Below, in pieces: positions 17,191 through 25,293 of a stretch of 40,335 bases of DNA; position 1 is the stretch's first letter; every line of letters begins with the position of its first letter. The notes under the pieces were generated by a model. That model did not search any database. It saw only the letters and a list, made by a program, of their open reading frames with translations, and was not told the DNA's origin. The DNA comes from Caryophanales bacterium UBA2298 (GTDB taxonomy: Bacteria; Bacillota_I; Bacilli_A; Izemoplasmatales; Hujiaoplasmataceae), in contig DDWA01000046.1 in NCBI GenBank assembly GCA_002345425.1, positions 1 to 40,335 on the forward strand. The letters run 5' to 3'. A program made the translations under genes and the position numbers.

Positions 17191-17880
17191 ATGAAATTTG
17201 ACCGTTTACTGAATATGATAGGCGAAGAAAAATTCTTGACAATCAAACAAAAACGAATTGTAGTTTTTGGTCTAGGTGGTGTAGGTTCTTTTGCTGCCGA
17301 AGCTTTGACTAGAAGCGGAGTAGGCACTCTTTATGTTGTTGATTACGACTTAGTTGAAGAAACTAATATCAATCGTCAATTAATCGCTCTAGAATCGACA
17401 ATAGATAAATATAAAGTTGATGTTTTCAAAGAACGTGCCAAAGATATCAATCGCGAAATTAAAATAATAGGATATAAAGTTAAAGCTGATAAAGATACCA
17501 TCAAAGAGATTTTGCAAATAGGGTTTGATTATGTAGTAGATTGTGTTGATGATTTGAATGCAAAAGCAGAAATCGCAATGTATTGTTTAAATCATAATAT
17601 AAGTTTGATTTCTTCAATGGGATTTGCCAATAAATTTAAACCAGAAATGATTAAAATTGCCAAACTCAATCAAACTTCAGTTTGCCCATTAGCGAAAGTT
17701 TTACGGAAAAAACTTAAGACAGCTGGTTGTAGTTTAGACTTCAATGTTGTTTATTCTGAAGAAAAACCAGCAACTGTGATAAATAGAGAAATATTAGGTT
17801 CAAATGCATATTGTCCTAGCATTGCCGGACTTTATATGGCAGCGCATATAATAAATGAAATTGTAGGAGAAAAATCATGA
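17191..17880 (+). CDS. tcdA: tRNA threonylcarbamoyladenosine dehydratase
   Basis: E1-like (ThiF/MoeB superfamily) enzyme that cyclises t6A37 to ct6A on ANN-decoding tRNAs in an ATP-dependent reaction. The 229-aa protein has the Rossmann ATP loop VVFGLGGVGSFAAEAL (GLGGVG at 27-32), the acidic strand end VVDYDLVEETNINRQ (59-63 NINRQ) and VVDCVDDLNAKAE. TcdA is favoured over ThiF or MoeB because there are no sulfur-carrier genes nearby and because tcdA lies downstream of hisS-aspS in Bacillus. AGGAGA precedes the ATG. Its TGA overlaps the msrA start by 4 bp. Confidence 0.9.
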   Translation: MKFDRLLNMIGEEKFLTIKQKRIVVFGLGGVGSFAAEALTRSGVGTLYVVDYDLVEETNINRQLIALESTIDKYKVDVFKERAKDINREIKIIGYKVKADKDTIKEILQIGFDYVVDCVDDLNAKAEIAMYCLNHNISLISSMGFANKFKPEMIKIAKLNQTSVCPLAKVLRKKLKTAGCSLDFNVVYSEEKPATVINREILGSNAYCPSIAGLYMAAHIINEIVGEKS

Positions 17881-18383
17881 AAAAAATAATTTTAGCAGGC
17901 GGCTGCTTTTGGGGCGTTCAAGCCTATTATGACAAAGTCGCCGGAGTCAAGAATACGGAAAACGGATACATTGACGGTAAATTTCCTAATCCGACATATG
18001 AACAAGTCTGCAACGGCTCTAATCATGCAGAAGCAGTGAAAATTGAATTTGACGAAACCGAAGTAAGTCTAAAAAGAATTTTAGATCACTTCTTTCAAAT
18101 AATCGATCCAACTTTACTTAATCGTCAAGGTAATGATATTGGAAAGCAATACCGAACAGTAATTTTCTATGATAATGATGAAGATTTAAATTTTATCGAT
18201 GATTACATCGAAAAAATTAAAAATAACTTTAAAAAACCAATAAAGACCGAAGTAAAATTAGCTCCAGAGTTTTATCCAGCAGAAGCTTATCACCAAAAAT
18301 ATTTGCGTAAGAATCCATGTGGTTATTGCCACATCGATTTAAGTCTTGTGGATGAACTTGATAAAGAGTTTTTCGAAGATTAA
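17877..18383 (+). CDS. msrA: Peptide-methionine (S)-S-oxide reductase
   Basis: Reduces the S-epimer of methionine sulfoxide in oxidised proteins. The 168-aa protein begins with the catalytic GGCFWG (Cys10) and contains the expected GNDIGKQYRTVIFY and EFYPAEAYHQKYL segments. C-terminal Cys148 and Cys151 in NPCGYCHID probably act as resolving cysteines that pass electrons from thioredoxin; a thioredoxin-like protein is encoded at 25030. It is coupled to tcdA by a 4-bp overlap. There is no msrB domain or neighbour. Confidence 0.96.
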   Translation: MKKIILAGGCFWGVQAYYDKVAGVKNTENGYIDGKFPNPTYEQVCNGSNHAEAVKIEFDETEVSLKRILDHFFQIIDPTLLNRQGNDIGKQYRTVIFYDNDEDLNFIDDYIEKIKNNFKKPIKTEVKLAPEFYPAEAYHQKYLRKNPCGYCHIDLSLVDELDKEFFED

Positions 18384-18419
18384 TTAAATAATATTTTTTA
18401 CGAAGGATAGGTGAGTTAT

Positions 18420-18896
18420 ATGAAAAAAACTGATTACATTGGTTGGGATGAGTATTTTATGGGCGTTGCCCATCTTTCAGCGATGCGCTCGAAAGATGAT
18501 TCTTCCCAAGTTGGTGCTTGCATAGTTAATGATAAAAACAGAATCGTAGGCATTGGCTATAACGGTTTTCCGATTGGCTGTAGCGATGACGATCTCCCTT
18601 GGGAAAAAAACGAAGATTTTTTGCAATCAAAATATGCCTATGTCGTACATGCGGAACCTAATGCAATTTTAAATTCATCAGTCGATTTAGCTGACTCAAG
18701 AATGTATGTTACACTTTACCCATGTAATGAATGTGCTAAATTAATTATTCAATCAGGAATAAAAGAAGTTATTTATTTAGATCATAAATATCCGAATGAC
18801 CCTATCTTTGAAGCGTCCAGAAGATTATTCGAAATGGCCAAAATCAGAGTTAGAAAATTAGAAAATTACCATTTAAGGATTGTTAAAGATGAATGA
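18420..18896 (+). CDS. dCMP deaminase family protein
   Basis: Zinc-dependent deoxycytidylate deaminase, giving dUMP for thymidylate synthesis. The family includes Bacillus ComEB. The 158-aa protein has the zinc and proton-shuttle motif HAEPNAI (His77, Glu79) and PCNECAK (Cys102, Cys105), plus the VGACIV and GIGYNGFPIGCSDDDLPW substrate loops typical of dCMP deaminases. ATG 18420 is chosen because AGGTGA (18409-18414) gives 5-bp spacing; a GTG lies 3 codons upstream. Normal length. It overlaps the next gene by 8 bp. Confidence 0.92.
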   Translation: MKKTDYIGWDEYFMGVAHLSAMRSKDDSSQVGACIVNDKNRIVGIGYNGFPIGCSDDDLPWEKNEDFLQSKYAYVVHAEPNAILNSSVDLADSRMYVTLYPCNECAKLIIQSGIKEVIYLDHKYPNDPIFEASRRLFEMAKIRVRKLENYHLRIVKDE

Positions 18897-19944
18897 GTTA
18901 ACAGAAAAATTTTGGCCCTTTATAAGACTATTAATTTTGCCTTATCTTTTTTTCATATTTATTCTTGTTTATCCAATCAATTATTATATCGACGCTCCTG
19001 GTGGAATAGCTGAAGTAGAAAGTTTAATAACCGTAGACTACAATCAAGACAAAGAAATAGAAGGTTCTATTTCCTCAACTTACATAATGGCTATAAACCG
19101 GCCGACATTCTTTCAATTCATGATCAGCGTTTTCTCTGATTATAATTACGCCAATGTTATTACTGGAAGCTACGCAGATTATTCAAATGAAGAAATAAAT
19201 CAAATTAGTTATCTAGATAAGGCTACTAGTGTTGACGCAGCTGTTATTGTGGCTTATCAAGAAGCCAGTAAAACTAACTCAGAAATTATCATTGATTATT
19301 ACGAAAAAGTGATGGTATTTGGTAAAGCGACATACTTATCTTTTTATGATGATATTGCTTTTGGCGATGAATTTTTATATATGATAGGCGACAATGATGA
19401 AGTTGTCGAAGATTACACGCAAATTGTTGCTCATACAGTTCTTTACGACACTTATGAGTTTTTCTTTAGAAATAGCGAAGGAAATTATTTTTTATTATTG
19501 ACAAAAAATTCTGAAACTGGCAAATTTGGTATTACTTTAAAAAAATATTATATCGTTGATAGAGAAAATACTTATCCTCATTTTACTGAAAAAGAATCCA
19601 ATATCGGTGGGCCGAGCGGTGGGCTGTTACAAACATTATCAGTTTACAACATGTTAGTTGAAGAAGATATAACAAAGGGTCTAAAAATTGCCGGTACGGG
19701 GACTATTAATTATAATGGTTCTGTCGGTTATATCGGTGGTACAGAACAAAAAATAATTACAGCTTATATCAATAAAGTTGATATTTTTTTCATTCCATTT
19801 TTAAATGAAGATTATTATTATGACAACTATATGGAAGCTCTTAGAGCCTGTGAAAAACACGGAATTGATCCGAGCGGCTGGCTAGTTCCAGTAGCGACAT
19901 TCGCTGATGCTTTAGCTTATTTAGAAGGGCTTGATGTCTCATGA
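18889..19944 (+). CDS. Membrane-anchored Lon-like (S16) serine protease, SepM/YlbL type
   Basis: A 351-aa protein with one N-terminal membrane helix (LLILPYLFFIFILVYPINYYI) and an extracellular body starting YIDAPGG, as in SepM and Bacillus YlbL. A divergent PDZ-like stretch covers about 155-225 (FGDEFLYMIGD, KFGITLKKYYIV). The C-terminal Lon protease domain carries the Ser-Lys dyad: NIGGPSGGLLQTLS (Ser243) and YIGGTEQKIITA (Lys288), 45 residues apart as in Lon. Such proteins process peptides or membrane-associated substrates at the outer face of the membrane. ATG 18889 has AAGGAT 8 bp upstream; a TTG at 18880 is possible. The stop overlaps the next gene by 4 bp. Confidence 0.88.
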   Translation: MNELTEKFWPFIRLLILPYLFFIFILVYPINYYIDAPGGIAEVESLITVDYNQDKEIEGSISSTYIMAINRPTFFQFMISVFSDYNYANVITGSYADYSNEEINQISYLDKATSVDAAVIVAYQEASKTNSEIIIDYYEKVMVFGKATYLSFYDDIAFGDEFLYMIGDNDEVVEDYTQIVAHTVLYDTYEFFFRNSEGNYFLLLTKNSETGKFGITLKKYYIVDRENTYPHFTEKESNIGGPSGGLLQTLSVYNMLVEEDITKGLKIAGTGTINYNGSVGYIGGTEQKIITAYINKVDIFFIPFLNEDYYYDNYMEALRACEKHGIDPSGWLVPVATFADALAYLEGLDVS

Positions 19945-20309
19945 AAAAATATCTTAATTTATGGAAAGAACTCAAAGAAGAACTTTCAATTAAAATTATA
20001 GCTGATGCTTTTTTCGGCAGCTTTGTTTATACTTTAATATTATCTTTACCAATTTTTCTTGCTATGGCGCAGATAATTTCCGTCTATTTCTATTTATTGA
20101 CTTTCTGGGTGGTATTGATTATAATTGTTGTGGCTTTATTAAATTATATTATGCATCTATGGTGGAAAAAAGCTTTGTATTTGAAGCAACCTGAAATAAA
20201 AACAAACATCAAAAAATTATTTTGTTATAATCAAATAATTTTAGATGTTGTGTATCTTATCATCGGTTTGTTATTTATCTTTGTTTTTATTCCAATGTGG
20301 TTAGTTTAG
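19941..20309 (+). CDS. Small membrane protein, unknown
   Basis: A 122-aa protein I do not recognise. It has three hydrophobic segments at about 23-44 (AFFGSFVYTLILSLPIFLAMA), 48-72 and 97-120, with a basic loop (WWKKALYLKQPEIKTNIKK) before the last. The ATG overlaps the stop of the Lon-like protease, and lspA follows after 10 bp. It thus sits inside an envelope-processing cluster, but no functional motif is visible. Confidence 0.72.
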   Translation: MKKYLNLWKELKEELSIKIIADAFFGSFVYTLILSLPIFLAMAQIISVYFYLLTFWVVLIIIVVALLNYIMHLWWKKALYLKQPEIKTNIKKLFCYNQIILDVVYLIIGLLFIFVFIPMWLV

Positions 20310-20319
20310 GAGAAAAATC

Positions 20320-20811
20320 ATGACAAAATGGATTATTGCAATATTTGTATTATTAGGTATCGACCAAGGAAGTAAGATTTGGATATCCTCAGTTTTAACT
20401 CAAGGAGAATCCATACCGGTTATCGAAAACTTTTTTCATATAACATATACAAGAAATACGGGAATTTTATTTGGTGGATTACAAGGAACTGCAGCTGACT
20501 ATTTCTGGGTTTTCTTAATATTTGCGATTTTAGCAACCGGAGTTTTTGGTTATATGTTCTATAAGAGTGATTTTACTGACAAAAGATTATTTATTCTTAG
20601 ATTATCACTTACGCTTTTAATTGCCGGCAGTTTAGGTAATGCAATCGATAGAGCAGTTCAAATTGATCATGCAGTTATTGATTTTATTGATTTCAATGGT
20701 ATTTGGTCATATATATTTAACTTTGCCGATACGTTCTTAAATGTCGGGATATTTCTCTTCTTTGTTGACACATTCTTTTTAGAAAAGAAAAGAGCTGTTG
20801 TTAATGGATGA
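20320..20811 (+). CDS. lspA: Lipoprotein signal peptidase (signal peptidase II)
   Basis: Aspartyl protease in the membrane that cleaves prolipoprotein signal peptides ahead of the lipidated Cys. The 163-aa protein has four membrane segments and all family motifs: GIDQGSK at 13-19, TRNTGILFGG (variant of NxGxAFG), GNAIDRA with catalytic Asp110, VIDFIDF, and YIFNFADTFLN with catalytic Asp137. GGAGAAA precedes the ATG. It is followed by rluD with an 8-bp overlap, the order seen in Bacillus. The GLUG lipoprotein at 5385 is a likely substrate in this window. Confidence 0.96.
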   Translation: MTKWIIAIFVLLGIDQGSKIWISSVLTQGESIPVIENFFHITYTRNTGILFGGLQGTAADYFWVFLIFAILATGVFGYMFYKSDFTDKRLFILRLSLTLLIAGSLGNAIDRAVQIDHAVIDFIDFNGIWSYIFNFADTFLNVGIFLFFVDTFFLEKKRAVVNG

Positions 20812-21721
20812 TTTATTTTTTGAATATCAAGTTCTAGAAAACGACAATCTTGATCGAATTGATCGATTTTTGACCGATAGAATTGAAAGTTTAAGTCGGT
20901 CTACTATCAAAAAGTTAATCCTTGAAGAAAAAGTTTTAGTTAACCAGAATCCAGTTAAAGCGAGTTATTCAGTAAAAACAGAAGATTTAATCGAAATCAT
21001 TGATGTTGATTTTTCAGAAACAGAAATAATTCCCGTACAAATGGACCTAGATATTGTTTATGAAGACGAAGAAGTCTTAGTTGTAAATAAGCCATCAGGA
21101 ATGGTTGTGCATCCAGCTCCTGGACATTACAAGGATACTTTGGTAAACGGATTATTATGGTACATAAATTCTTTGTCAGATATTAACGGCGAATTACGTC
21201 CGGGTATTGTGCATCGAATTGATAAAGATACATCTGGCTTATTGATGGTTGCTAAAAACAATCTGTCTCATGATATACTAGCCAAAGAATTACAGGAAAA
21301 GACAACGAAAAGAGAGTATATCGCCCTCGTGGAAGGTGTTATTAATAACAAAAGAGGAAGAATCAATGCTCCGATAGGTCGCGATAAAGCCAATCGTTTA
21401 AAAATGGCTATTACAAGTTCAGGCAAGGAAGCAATAACTAATTTTGAAGTCTTAGAAACTTTTGATGATTCAACTCTTATCAAATGTATTTTAGAAACAG
21501 GCAGAACCCATCAGATTAGAGTTCATATGCAATATATCAATCATCCTTTAGTGAATGACTTTGTTTACGGCAATGCTAAACAAAACGATTTTGGTCAATT
21601 TTTACACGCTCAAACACTAGGATTTACTCACCCCAAAACCAAAAAATGGCTTGAATTTTCTTGTGATTTACCGCAAGAATTTATTGATTACATTAAAAAT
21701 AAAAGAATTAAAAATGTTTAG
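20804..21721 (+). CDS. rluD: RluA/RluD-family 23S rRNA pseudouridine synthase
   Basis: Converts specific uridines of large-subunit rRNA to pseudouridine. The 305-aa protein has an N-terminal S4 RNA-binding domain (about 15-70, LDRIDRFLTD...VLVNQNPVKASYSVKTEDLIEI) and a catalytic domain with LVVNKPSGMVVHPAPGH, the HRIDKDTSGLL signature (catalytic Asp140) and TGRTHQIRVHM. The exact target cannot be fixed within RluA/C/D from motifs; the lspA neighbour matches the Bacillus RluD-like gene. ATG 20804 is preferred over TTG 20798. The stop lies inside a bidirectional terminator hairpin shared with rnhC. Confidence 0.92.
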   Translation: MDDLFFEYQVLENDNLDRIDRFLTDRIESLSRSTIKKLILEEKVLVNQNPVKASYSVKTEDLIEIIDVDFSETEIIPVQMDLDIVYEDEEVLVVNKPSGMVVHPAPGHYKDTLVNGLLWYINSLSDINGELRPGIVHRIDKDTSGLLMVAKNNLSHDILAKELQEKTTKREYIALVEGVINNKRGRINAPIGRDKANRLKMAITSSGKEAITNFEVLETFDDSTLIKCILETGRTHQIRVHMQYINHPLVNDFVYGNAKQNDFGQFLHAQTLGFTHPKTKKWLEFSCDLPQEFIDYIKNKRIKNV

Positions 21722-21735
21722 TTTTTAATTCTTTT
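21701..21735. terminator. Bidirectional terminator between rluD and rnhC
   Basis: A perfect 14-bp inverted repeat, AAAAGAATTAAAAA (21701-21714) and TTTTTAATTCTTTT (21722-21735), with a 7-nt loop. It has T-runs on both outgoing sides and overlaps the last codons of both convergent genes. Confidence 0.72.
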
Positions 21736-22630
21736 TTTCTTTTATTCTTTGATAGTTCTTGAAGTTTAGTTTACCAATTCTCCTAAAAATTTCATCACCG
21801 TATTTTAACTCAATTACTTTACCGATAGCATCAACTGCTGGCCCGGCTCCTTTAGGTAAAGTTATATTGATTTGATTGCTTAAGATATCGAATTCCTGTA
21901 GGAATCGATATCTTGCAATTATCGCCGCAACAGCAACTGCTTTATGTACGGATTCAGCTTGAATCAAAAAATCAATATCCTTAATAGTTTCTTCGGTGTT
22001 TAAATACTCAAAATAATTTTCTTCTGAACAAAACTTATCAACAATTATTTTCTGATACTTTGGATGTTTAACTACTAACTTTTTTAAAGCATGATTATGG
22101 AGGTAGGCTTTAATCTTATTCAAATTAAAACCCTTGTCAATTAGTTCGTTGTATTTTTCATTATTGGTAACTAAAACATGATGCGAGATATGGTTAACTA
22201 ATTTCTCCCCAATAAAACGGATTTGTTTATCAGTTAATTTCTTAGAATCCTTAATATCTAAATCTTCCAAGAAAGGATAATCTGAAGGAGTCACATAGGC
22301 CGCACAAACGACTACAGGTCCAAAGAAATCACCGGTTCCTACTTCATCAGATCCAATTACACTCAAAGGGAAATATTGGTTGTTATAATCTGTAATTTGA
22401 CTCTCAGCTTCCATAGGTTCTAAATTCAGCATCACCGCCCACTTATTGTATTCATTCAAAGCTTGCTCACCCTGAAACATTACTTTTAAAGTATGAAATA
22501 CGCTAATAGTCAGTTTGTCAGTTTTGAACAGATATTTATAAGCTGAATTATTGCTTTCAACTTGGATTTGTTTATAGTATTCTCGCATTTTTTCGAGATA
22601 TTTGTCATTTATCGTAAAAACATAGTTCAT
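21725..22630 (-). CDS. rnhC: Ribonuclease HIII
   Basis: Cleaves the RNA strand of RNA-DNA hybrids. The 301-aa protein has an N-terminal TBP-like substrate-binding domain (about 1-85), as in RNase HIII, and the catalytic start SVIGSDEVGTGDFFGPVVV with Asp95 and Glu96, the DEVGTGDFFGP form diagnostic for HIII rather than HII. Later acidic residues in DIKDSKKLTD and IIVDKFCSEENY complete the active site. AGGAG lies 8 bp before the ATG on the minus strand. It diverges from mutS2, the usual Firmicutes neighbour; zapA, found between them in Bacillus, is missing. Confidence 0.95.
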   Translation of the reverse strand: MNYVFTINDKYLEKMREYYKQIQVESNNSAYKYLFKTDKLTISVFHTLKVMFQGEQALNEYNKWAVMLNLEPMEAESQITDYNNQYFPLSVIGSDEVGTGDFFGPVVVCAAYVTPSDYPFLEDLDIKDSKKLTDKQIRFIGEKLVNHISHHVLVTNNEKYNELIDKGFNLNKIKAYLHNHALKKLVVKHPKYQKIIVDKFCSEENYFEYLNTEETIKDIDFLIQAESVHKAVAVAAIIARYRFLQEFDILSNQINITLPKGAGPAVDAIGKVIELKYGDEIFRRIGKLNFKNYQRIKEKKN

Positions 22631-22649
22631 TGTCTCAACTCCTCTTTTT

Positions 22650-22674
22650 ATTTTATCATAAAATGTGATAAAAT
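22650..22674. promoter_or_regulatory. Palindromic divergent promoter/operator between rnhC and mutS2
   Basis: A perfect 9-bp inverted repeat, ATTTTATCA (22650-22658) and TGATAAAAT (22666-22674), 7 bp apart. Each outward-facing arm reads TGATAAAAT, a plausible -10 (GATAAA or TAAAAT) about 20 bp from the rnhC start and 22 bp from the mutS2 start. It may be two overlapping promoters, an operator, or both. Confidence 0.5.
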
Positions 22675-22696
22675 AGAAGAAGCGGAGATAGAGATT

Positions 22697-25021
22697 ATGT
22701 ATGCTGAAACAAAAAAACTAGAATTCGATAAGATTTTAAAAATACTGCAAACTTTTACCCATACAGACTTAGGAAAAAAACAAGTTTTAGAAATTTTTCC
22801 AATTACTAATTCTGATGAGATTAAAAGATTGCTTTTTGAAGTTGATGAAGCGAAAAATATCATTCAAAGATATGATTCAACCCCTCTTACCGGAGTTTTA
22901 GATTTGACAGAAATTATAAAAAAATCACAAATTGGATCTGTACTTACAATCGATGAATTGCTTCGAGTAGTCTCTCATCAAGAAGCTGTATCTCGAACCT
23001 ATGGATTTGTCAAAAAAGTCGTCAGTTTAGTATTAGAATTTGACTACTTGAAAGATTATTATAATCGCATTATCAGTTTACCGGTACTAAAAAATGAGAT
23101 CGATAAAGTAATCGATAAAAAAGGTGAGATTTATGATAATGCTAGTTCCAAGTTATCAGACATAAGAAAAAAAATAAATACAACGGAAGATCGCATCAAT
23201 CAAAAGATGCAAACACTCGTAAGGAGTGAACAAAACAAATTGACCGACAATATCATCACTATTAGAAACAATCGGTTGGTTTTGCCGGTTAAACTTGAAT
23301 TTAAGAATGCGTTAAAAGGGATTATTCATGATCAGTCAGCCAGTGGGGAAACAGTTTTTATTGAACCAATGAGCTGTGTTGATATGAATAATGATTTATC
23401 ACGTTTTTTTGTTGAAGAAGCTAATGAAATTGAAAATTTATTGAGAATGTTGACATATAAAGTTGCTGAATACAGTTCCGATTTACAAAACAATTTAGAA
23501 ATATTCACCTATTTAGACGTCGTTTTTGCAAAAGCTAAATACGCTTTAAATAACGATTATTCAAGACCGAATATAACAAAAGACAAAATAAATCTTTTAA
23601 ATGCCAAACATCCATTAATCCCCCGTGATGTAGTTGTAGGAAACAACATTAGTTTTCATGATTACCATCATATAATAATTACTGGTCCAAATACAGGCGG
23701 TAAAACTGTAGCACTTAAAACTTTAGGGCTATTAAGTATCATGGCCCAATCAGGGATGTTAATCCCGGTTAATGAAAACAGCGAAACAATCTGCTTTAAC
23801 CACATTTTCGCTGATATCGGTGATGAACAATCAATTGAACAATCATTATCGACTTTTTCATCCCATATTTCCAATATTATAAAAATCATCGATAAAGCTG
23901 ATGATAACTCTTTAGTTTTACTTGATGAAATCGGCTCTGGAACCGATCCTAAAGAAGGTGCTTCTTTAGCAATATCTATCATTGAGTTTCTTAGAAAGAA
24001 AAAACTATACTCAATGATTACAACCCATTATCCTGAACTAAAAACATATGCTTATGACTTGGATAACACAATAAATGCTTCGGTTGAGTTTGATATTGAA
24101 ACTTTAAAGCCAACCTACCGTTTAAAAATTGGTGTTCCAGGAACTTCGAACGCGATTATGATTGCTAGAAGGTTAGGTTTAAATGAGGATATTTGTCAAA
24201 ATGCAGAACATGTGTCTTTGTCTTTCGATACTGATGTTTCAAAACTAATTGAAAAACTCGAAAAACAAAGTTTGGAACTTGATGTTGATATCAGTGATTA
24301 TCATGAAAAAATCCAAAAATTAGATATAGAAAAACAAAATTATCAAAGCTTGCAAAAACAAGAGAAGATTAGACAGAATCAAATCCTCAAGGAATTTGAA
24401 ACCTCTCAAAAAGAGAAACAGGATAAATATTTAAAAAAAGCTCAAGAATTGATTGAAGAACTTGATGAGCTTAAAAAATCAGCTAGTTTTAAAGAACACG
24501 AACTGGCTAAACTAAAAAAAGATGTCAAAGACAACTTTTATCACGACGTTACATATAAGAAAGTTAGCGATAAAAAAATTAAAATAGATGATACTGTTAA
24601 AGTTTTATCGTATCAAAGGAATGCCATCGTCAATAAAGAGTTGAAGAACGATCAATATGAAGTTATTATGGGTGCATTAACTTTAACGGTAAAAAAAGAC
24701 GAAATTGAATTTGTTTCTCGTCAAAGCAGTGAAGAACAAGAATACAAAAACGAATCGACAGTTGACTTTGTGAGAGATGTAAAAGTTGAACTAGATCTTC
24801 ATGGTAAGAGGTATGAAGAAGCTATGATAGAATTAGATAAGTTTGTCGACGATTGTTTATTAAACAATCTCGAATTTGCATATATTATTCATGGGATAGG
24901 CACGGGTGCTTTGAAAAAGGGTGTTGAGAGCTATGCCAAGAAGAACCCTTCTGTTATAAGTTACCGTCGGGGTAATGAAGGAGAAGGCGGGATGGGCGTA
25001 ACAGTCTATCAGTTTAAGTGA
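22697..25021 (+). CDS. mutS2: MutS2 family ATPase/endonuclease
   Basis: MutS paralogue lacking the mismatch-recognition domain. Bacterial MutS2 proteins act on branched DNA or collided ribosomes. The 774-aa protein (Bacillus 785) has the core/clamp region with a long charged coiled coil, the ATPase with ITGPNTGGKTVALKTLG (Walker A, from residue 330) and VLLDEIGSGTDPKEGASLA (Walker B), then a second coiled coil (about 515-620). A C-terminal Smr nuclease domain has ELDLHGKRYEEA and HGIGTGALKKGV. The open frame extends 45 codons upstream into the divergent promoter, so I choose ATG 22697, giving MYAETKKLEFDKIL. GGAG lies 9 bp upstream. Confidence 0.95.
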   Translation: MYAETKKLEFDKILKILQTFTHTDLGKKQVLEIFPITNSDEIKRLLFEVDEAKNIIQRYDSTPLTGVLDLTEIIKKSQIGSVLTIDELLRVVSHQEAVSRTYGFVKKVVSLVLEFDYLKDYYNRIISLPVLKNEIDKVIDKKGEIYDNASSKLSDIRKKINTTEDRINQKMQTLVRSEQNKLTDNIITIRNNRLVLPVKLEFKNALKGIIHDQSASGETVFIEPMSCVDMNNDLSRFFVEEANEIENLLRMLTYKVAEYSSDLQNNLEIFTYLDVVFAKAKYALNNDYSRPNITKDKINLLNAKHPLIPRDVVVGNNISFHDYHHIIITGPNTGGKTVALKTLGLLSIMAQSGMLIPVNENSETICFNHIFADIGDEQSIEQSLSTFSSHISNIIKIIDKADDNSLVLLDEIGSGTDPKEGASLAISIIEFLRKKKLYSMITTHYPELKTYAYDLDNTINASVEFDIETLKPTYRLKIGVPGTSNAIMIARRLGLNEDICQNAEHVSLSFDTDVSKLIEKLEKQSLELDVDISDYHEKIQKLDIEKQNYQSLQKQEKIRQNQILKEFETSQKEKQDKYLKKAQELIEELDELKKSASFKEHELAKLKKDVKDNFYHDVTYKKVSDKKIKIDDTVKVLSYQRNAIVNKELKNDQYEVIMGALTLTVKKDEIEFVSRQSSEEQEYKNESTVDFVRDVKVELDLHGKRYEEAMIELDKFVDDCLLNNLEFAYIIHGIGTGALKKGVESYAKKNPSVISYRRGNEGEGGMGVTVYQFK

Positions 25022-25029
25022 GGGAAATT

Positions 25030-25293
25030 ATGAAGAAATTAGAATTTTATTCTGCTAGATATTGTGGCAAATGCCGCGCTTTAAAAAGAAGGCTGAGTGA
25101 TCTTGAACAAGAACTCTCAAAAATCAAAATAGTTATTGTCGACATTGATATTGATAGAGTTAAATCAAGGGCGAATTTCGTTGATGGTGTGCCGACATTA
25201 ATATATTATAAAGATGAAAAAGAAGTTTCTAGAGTCAGTGGATCAATCTTTGAAGAAGACATCTTGAATTTGATTGCAGAGGAGAAAATATAA
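25030..25293 (+). CDS. Thioredoxin-like protein
   Basis: An 87-aa thioredoxin-fold protein with active-site CGKC (Cys12, Cys15), the VDIDIDR strand and the cis-proline loop VDGVPTLIYY. It is shorter than classical thioredoxin (about 105 aa), lacking part of the N-terminal strand and helix. The motif is CGKC rather than CGPC, closer to small thioredoxin-like proteins. It starts at ATG 25030 behind GAGGG. It follows mutS2 as trxA does in Bacillus, and its stop overlaps the truB start by 1 bp. It may reduce MsrA or other partners. Confidence 0.88.
   Translation: MKKLEFYSARYCGKCRALKRRLSDLEQELSKIKIVIVDIDIDRVKSRANFVDGVPTLIYYKDEKEVSRVSGSIFEEDILNLIAEEKI

Noticed and set aside
22562..22696. 45-codon N-terminal extension of mutS2
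   Set aside because: It overlaps the rnhC 5' end and the divergent promoter and does not match MutS2.
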